Shown here: piece by piece, positions 63,895 to 64,000 of the stretch
Numbering within the stretch: position 1 is the first letter of the stretch
Layout of the letters: each line of letters begins with the position of its first letter
NCBI RefSeq assembly: GCF_900176435.1
Contig: NZ_FWYE01000001.1
Location: 186,001 to 250,000, forward strand
Direction of reading: 5' to 3'
Source of the DNA: Picrophilus oshimae DSM 9789
GTDB taxonomy: Archaea > Thermoplasmatota > Thermoplasmata > Thermoplasmatales > Thermoplasmataceae
Length of the DNA stretch: 64,000 bases
Notes under the pieces: generated by a model
Seen by the model: the letters and a program-made list of their open reading frames with translations, nothing else
Database searches by the model: none
Told to the model about the DNA's origin: nothing
Position numbers and translations under genes: made by a program

Positions 63895-64000
63895 TACAAT
63901 TATTATGGAAACACCAATATTTTTATATATATCAAGATATTTTTCAAGTATTTCATCATGGTCCTTTACAATGATTATGCTTGGTGATTTTATTATGGAG
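63889..64000 (-). CDS. 3' end of an unidentified gene
   Basis: Thirty-seven codons of a reverse-strand frame, open to the right edge, ending ...KYLDIYKNIGVSIIIVS and a TGA that overlaps the binding-protein stop within TCATGA. The fragment SIIIVKDHDEILEKYLD has a strand-helix-strand character. Too little remains for identification. Confidence 0.5.
   Translation of the reverse strand, partial: SIIKSPSIIIVKDHDEILEKYLDIYKNIGVSIIIVS

Overview
The window is chromosomal DNA of an archaeon of the Thermoplasmatales type, most likely Picrophilus or a close relative. This is inferred from low G+C, AGG/ATA-rich codon use, thermosome, RadA, archaeal topoisomerase I, archaeosine synthase, Csl4, Lsm and aIF5A, TATA boxes 25-30 nt before start codons (leaderless mRNAs), and many proton-driven transporters and secreted acid-type proteins. 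Genes are densely packed, and five convergent pairs share a 4-nt bidirectional stop. No insertion sequence, CRISPR array, rRNA or replication origin was recognised.

Layout. 1-9400: zinc-ribbon protein end, HAD phosphatase, two MFS transporters, a secreted repeat protein, an M20 amidohydrolase and an S41 peptidase. 9400-10600: tRNA-Ala, tRNA-Asn and a CAT-anticodon tRNA, then a gene-free stretch. 10600-14250: an amino-acid permease in one operon with two peptide-type ABC ATPases. 14300-20500: secreted G1 glutamic peptidase, frameshifted TenA, metallo-hydrolase, isochorismatase-fold protein, MFS transporter, alcohol dehydrogenase and aldose epimerase. 20500-22500: PPC-domain protein and a divergent CARF-HTH regulator/Cas6 pair without an array. 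22500-25800: AIM24-like protein, a frameshifted MFS gene beside tRNA-Val, and small conserved proteins. 25900-41000: housekeeping block (topA, presenilin-type protease, purH, SAM synthetase, gap, radA, UbiB-like kinase, Hsp20, tandem ThyX protein, thermosome). 41000-50800: thioredoxin reductase, MFS, argF, an ABC-2 exporter, aldo-keto reductase, peroxiredoxin, a nucleoside-deaminase-type amidohydrolase and arcS. 50900-55750: csl4 / coiled-coil / lsm operon, heme O synthase, methyltransferase, tRNA-His, aIF5A-agmatinase operon and ribosomal L10e. 56100-59400: riboflavin genes (ribB-ribC-ribH and divergent arfC) enclosing a deaminase-type amidohydrolase. 59460-64000: CPA2 antiporter split from its CBS domain by an in-frame stop, a large peptide-binding protein, and the 3' end of a reverse-strand gene.

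The strongest observation is the riboflavin region. The promoters of ribB and arfC carry the same dyad, TTACT-N8-AGTA(A/G), with its near edge 39 nt from each start codon and in two overlapping copies at arfC. Between them lies an amidohydrolase with a complete deaminase-type metal site, a candidate for the pyrimidine deaminase step of archaeal riboflavin synthesis. Other points are the stand-alone CARF regulator/Cas6 pair with TTGCAA elements in its shared promoter, a two-domain ThyX protein in which each domain keeps a different half of the ThyX motif, and three genes broken by single-base changes (TenA, an MFS gene, antiporter-CBS).
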